From assembly GCA_002084985.1 (NCBI GenBank), contig MZGO01000058.1, forward strand, positions 1 to 10,401: a DNA stretch of 10,401 bases, written 5' to 3'. The notes under the pieces were generated by a model. The model worked only from the letters and a program-made list of their open reading frames with translations, was not told the origin of the DNA and ran no database searches. A program made the position numbers and the translations under genes. The stretch comes from Thermotoga sp. 4484_232. Its GTDB lineage: Bacteria > Thermotogota > Thermotogae > Thermotogales > Thermotogaceae. This document shows positions 7,068-10,401 of the stretch, piece by piece. Numbering within the stretch: position 1 is the stretch's first letter; each line of letters starts with the position of its first letter.

Positions 7068-10401
<3,334 letters not shown>

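Overview
The window looks like a piece of a Thermotogales chromosome, most likely Thermotoga or a close relative. This is inference from protein style (charged, Lys/Glu/Ile-rich), strong GGAGGTG-type ribosome sites, frequent GTG starts, tightly overlapping genes, and a full peptide-type Opp/Dpp ABC operon of the kind abundant in that group. No insertion sequence, CRISPR array, prophage or restriction gene was seen.

Left edge (1-260): a promoter and the 5' half of a tRNA-Asp(GTC) gene on the plus strand. The tRNA stops abruptly in the 3' side of its anticodon stem at about 258. The next bases are the 3' part of an M14 carboxypeptidase gene read from the minus strand, so the peptidase has lost its own C-terminus and carries a nonsense tail of about 40 residues.

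Left block (135-6832, minus strand) is one operon. In transcription order it encodes a secreted solute-binding protein, a DppB-type permease, a DppC-type permease, DppD- and DppF-type ATPases, and the cytoplasmic M14 peptidase. Most junctions overlap by four bases or are very short. The exception is a 38-base gap after the binding-protein gene, which holds a perfect GC-rich hairpin. The likely job is to bind peptides outside, import them and trim them inside. The DppB-type permease lacks a conserved extracytoplasmic loop.

A 235-base divergent intergenic region (6833-7067) separates this operon from the right block (plus strand). It holds a good promoter just in front of the right-hand gene and only a weak candidate for the transporter operon.

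Right block (7068-10401, plus strand): a membrane receptor with a periplasmic amino-acid-binding-type domain, a GAF-like domain and a C-terminal HD-GYP cyclic-di-GMP phosphodiesterase. It is followed 16 bases later by ligA, the NAD-dependent DNA ligase. The ligase frame is broken: at about 10311 the sequence jumps from the end of the OB fold to the start of the helix-hairpin-helix region, out of frame, skipping the four-cysteine zinc finger.

The most notable feature is therefore three places where expected conserved sequence is missing at a sharp join: tRNA-Asp/peptidase, the DppB loop, and the ligA zinc finger. They are either real deletions or assembly/cloning artefacts, and two of them hit genes that are normally indispensable. 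I did not find a convincing novel defence or mobile system.
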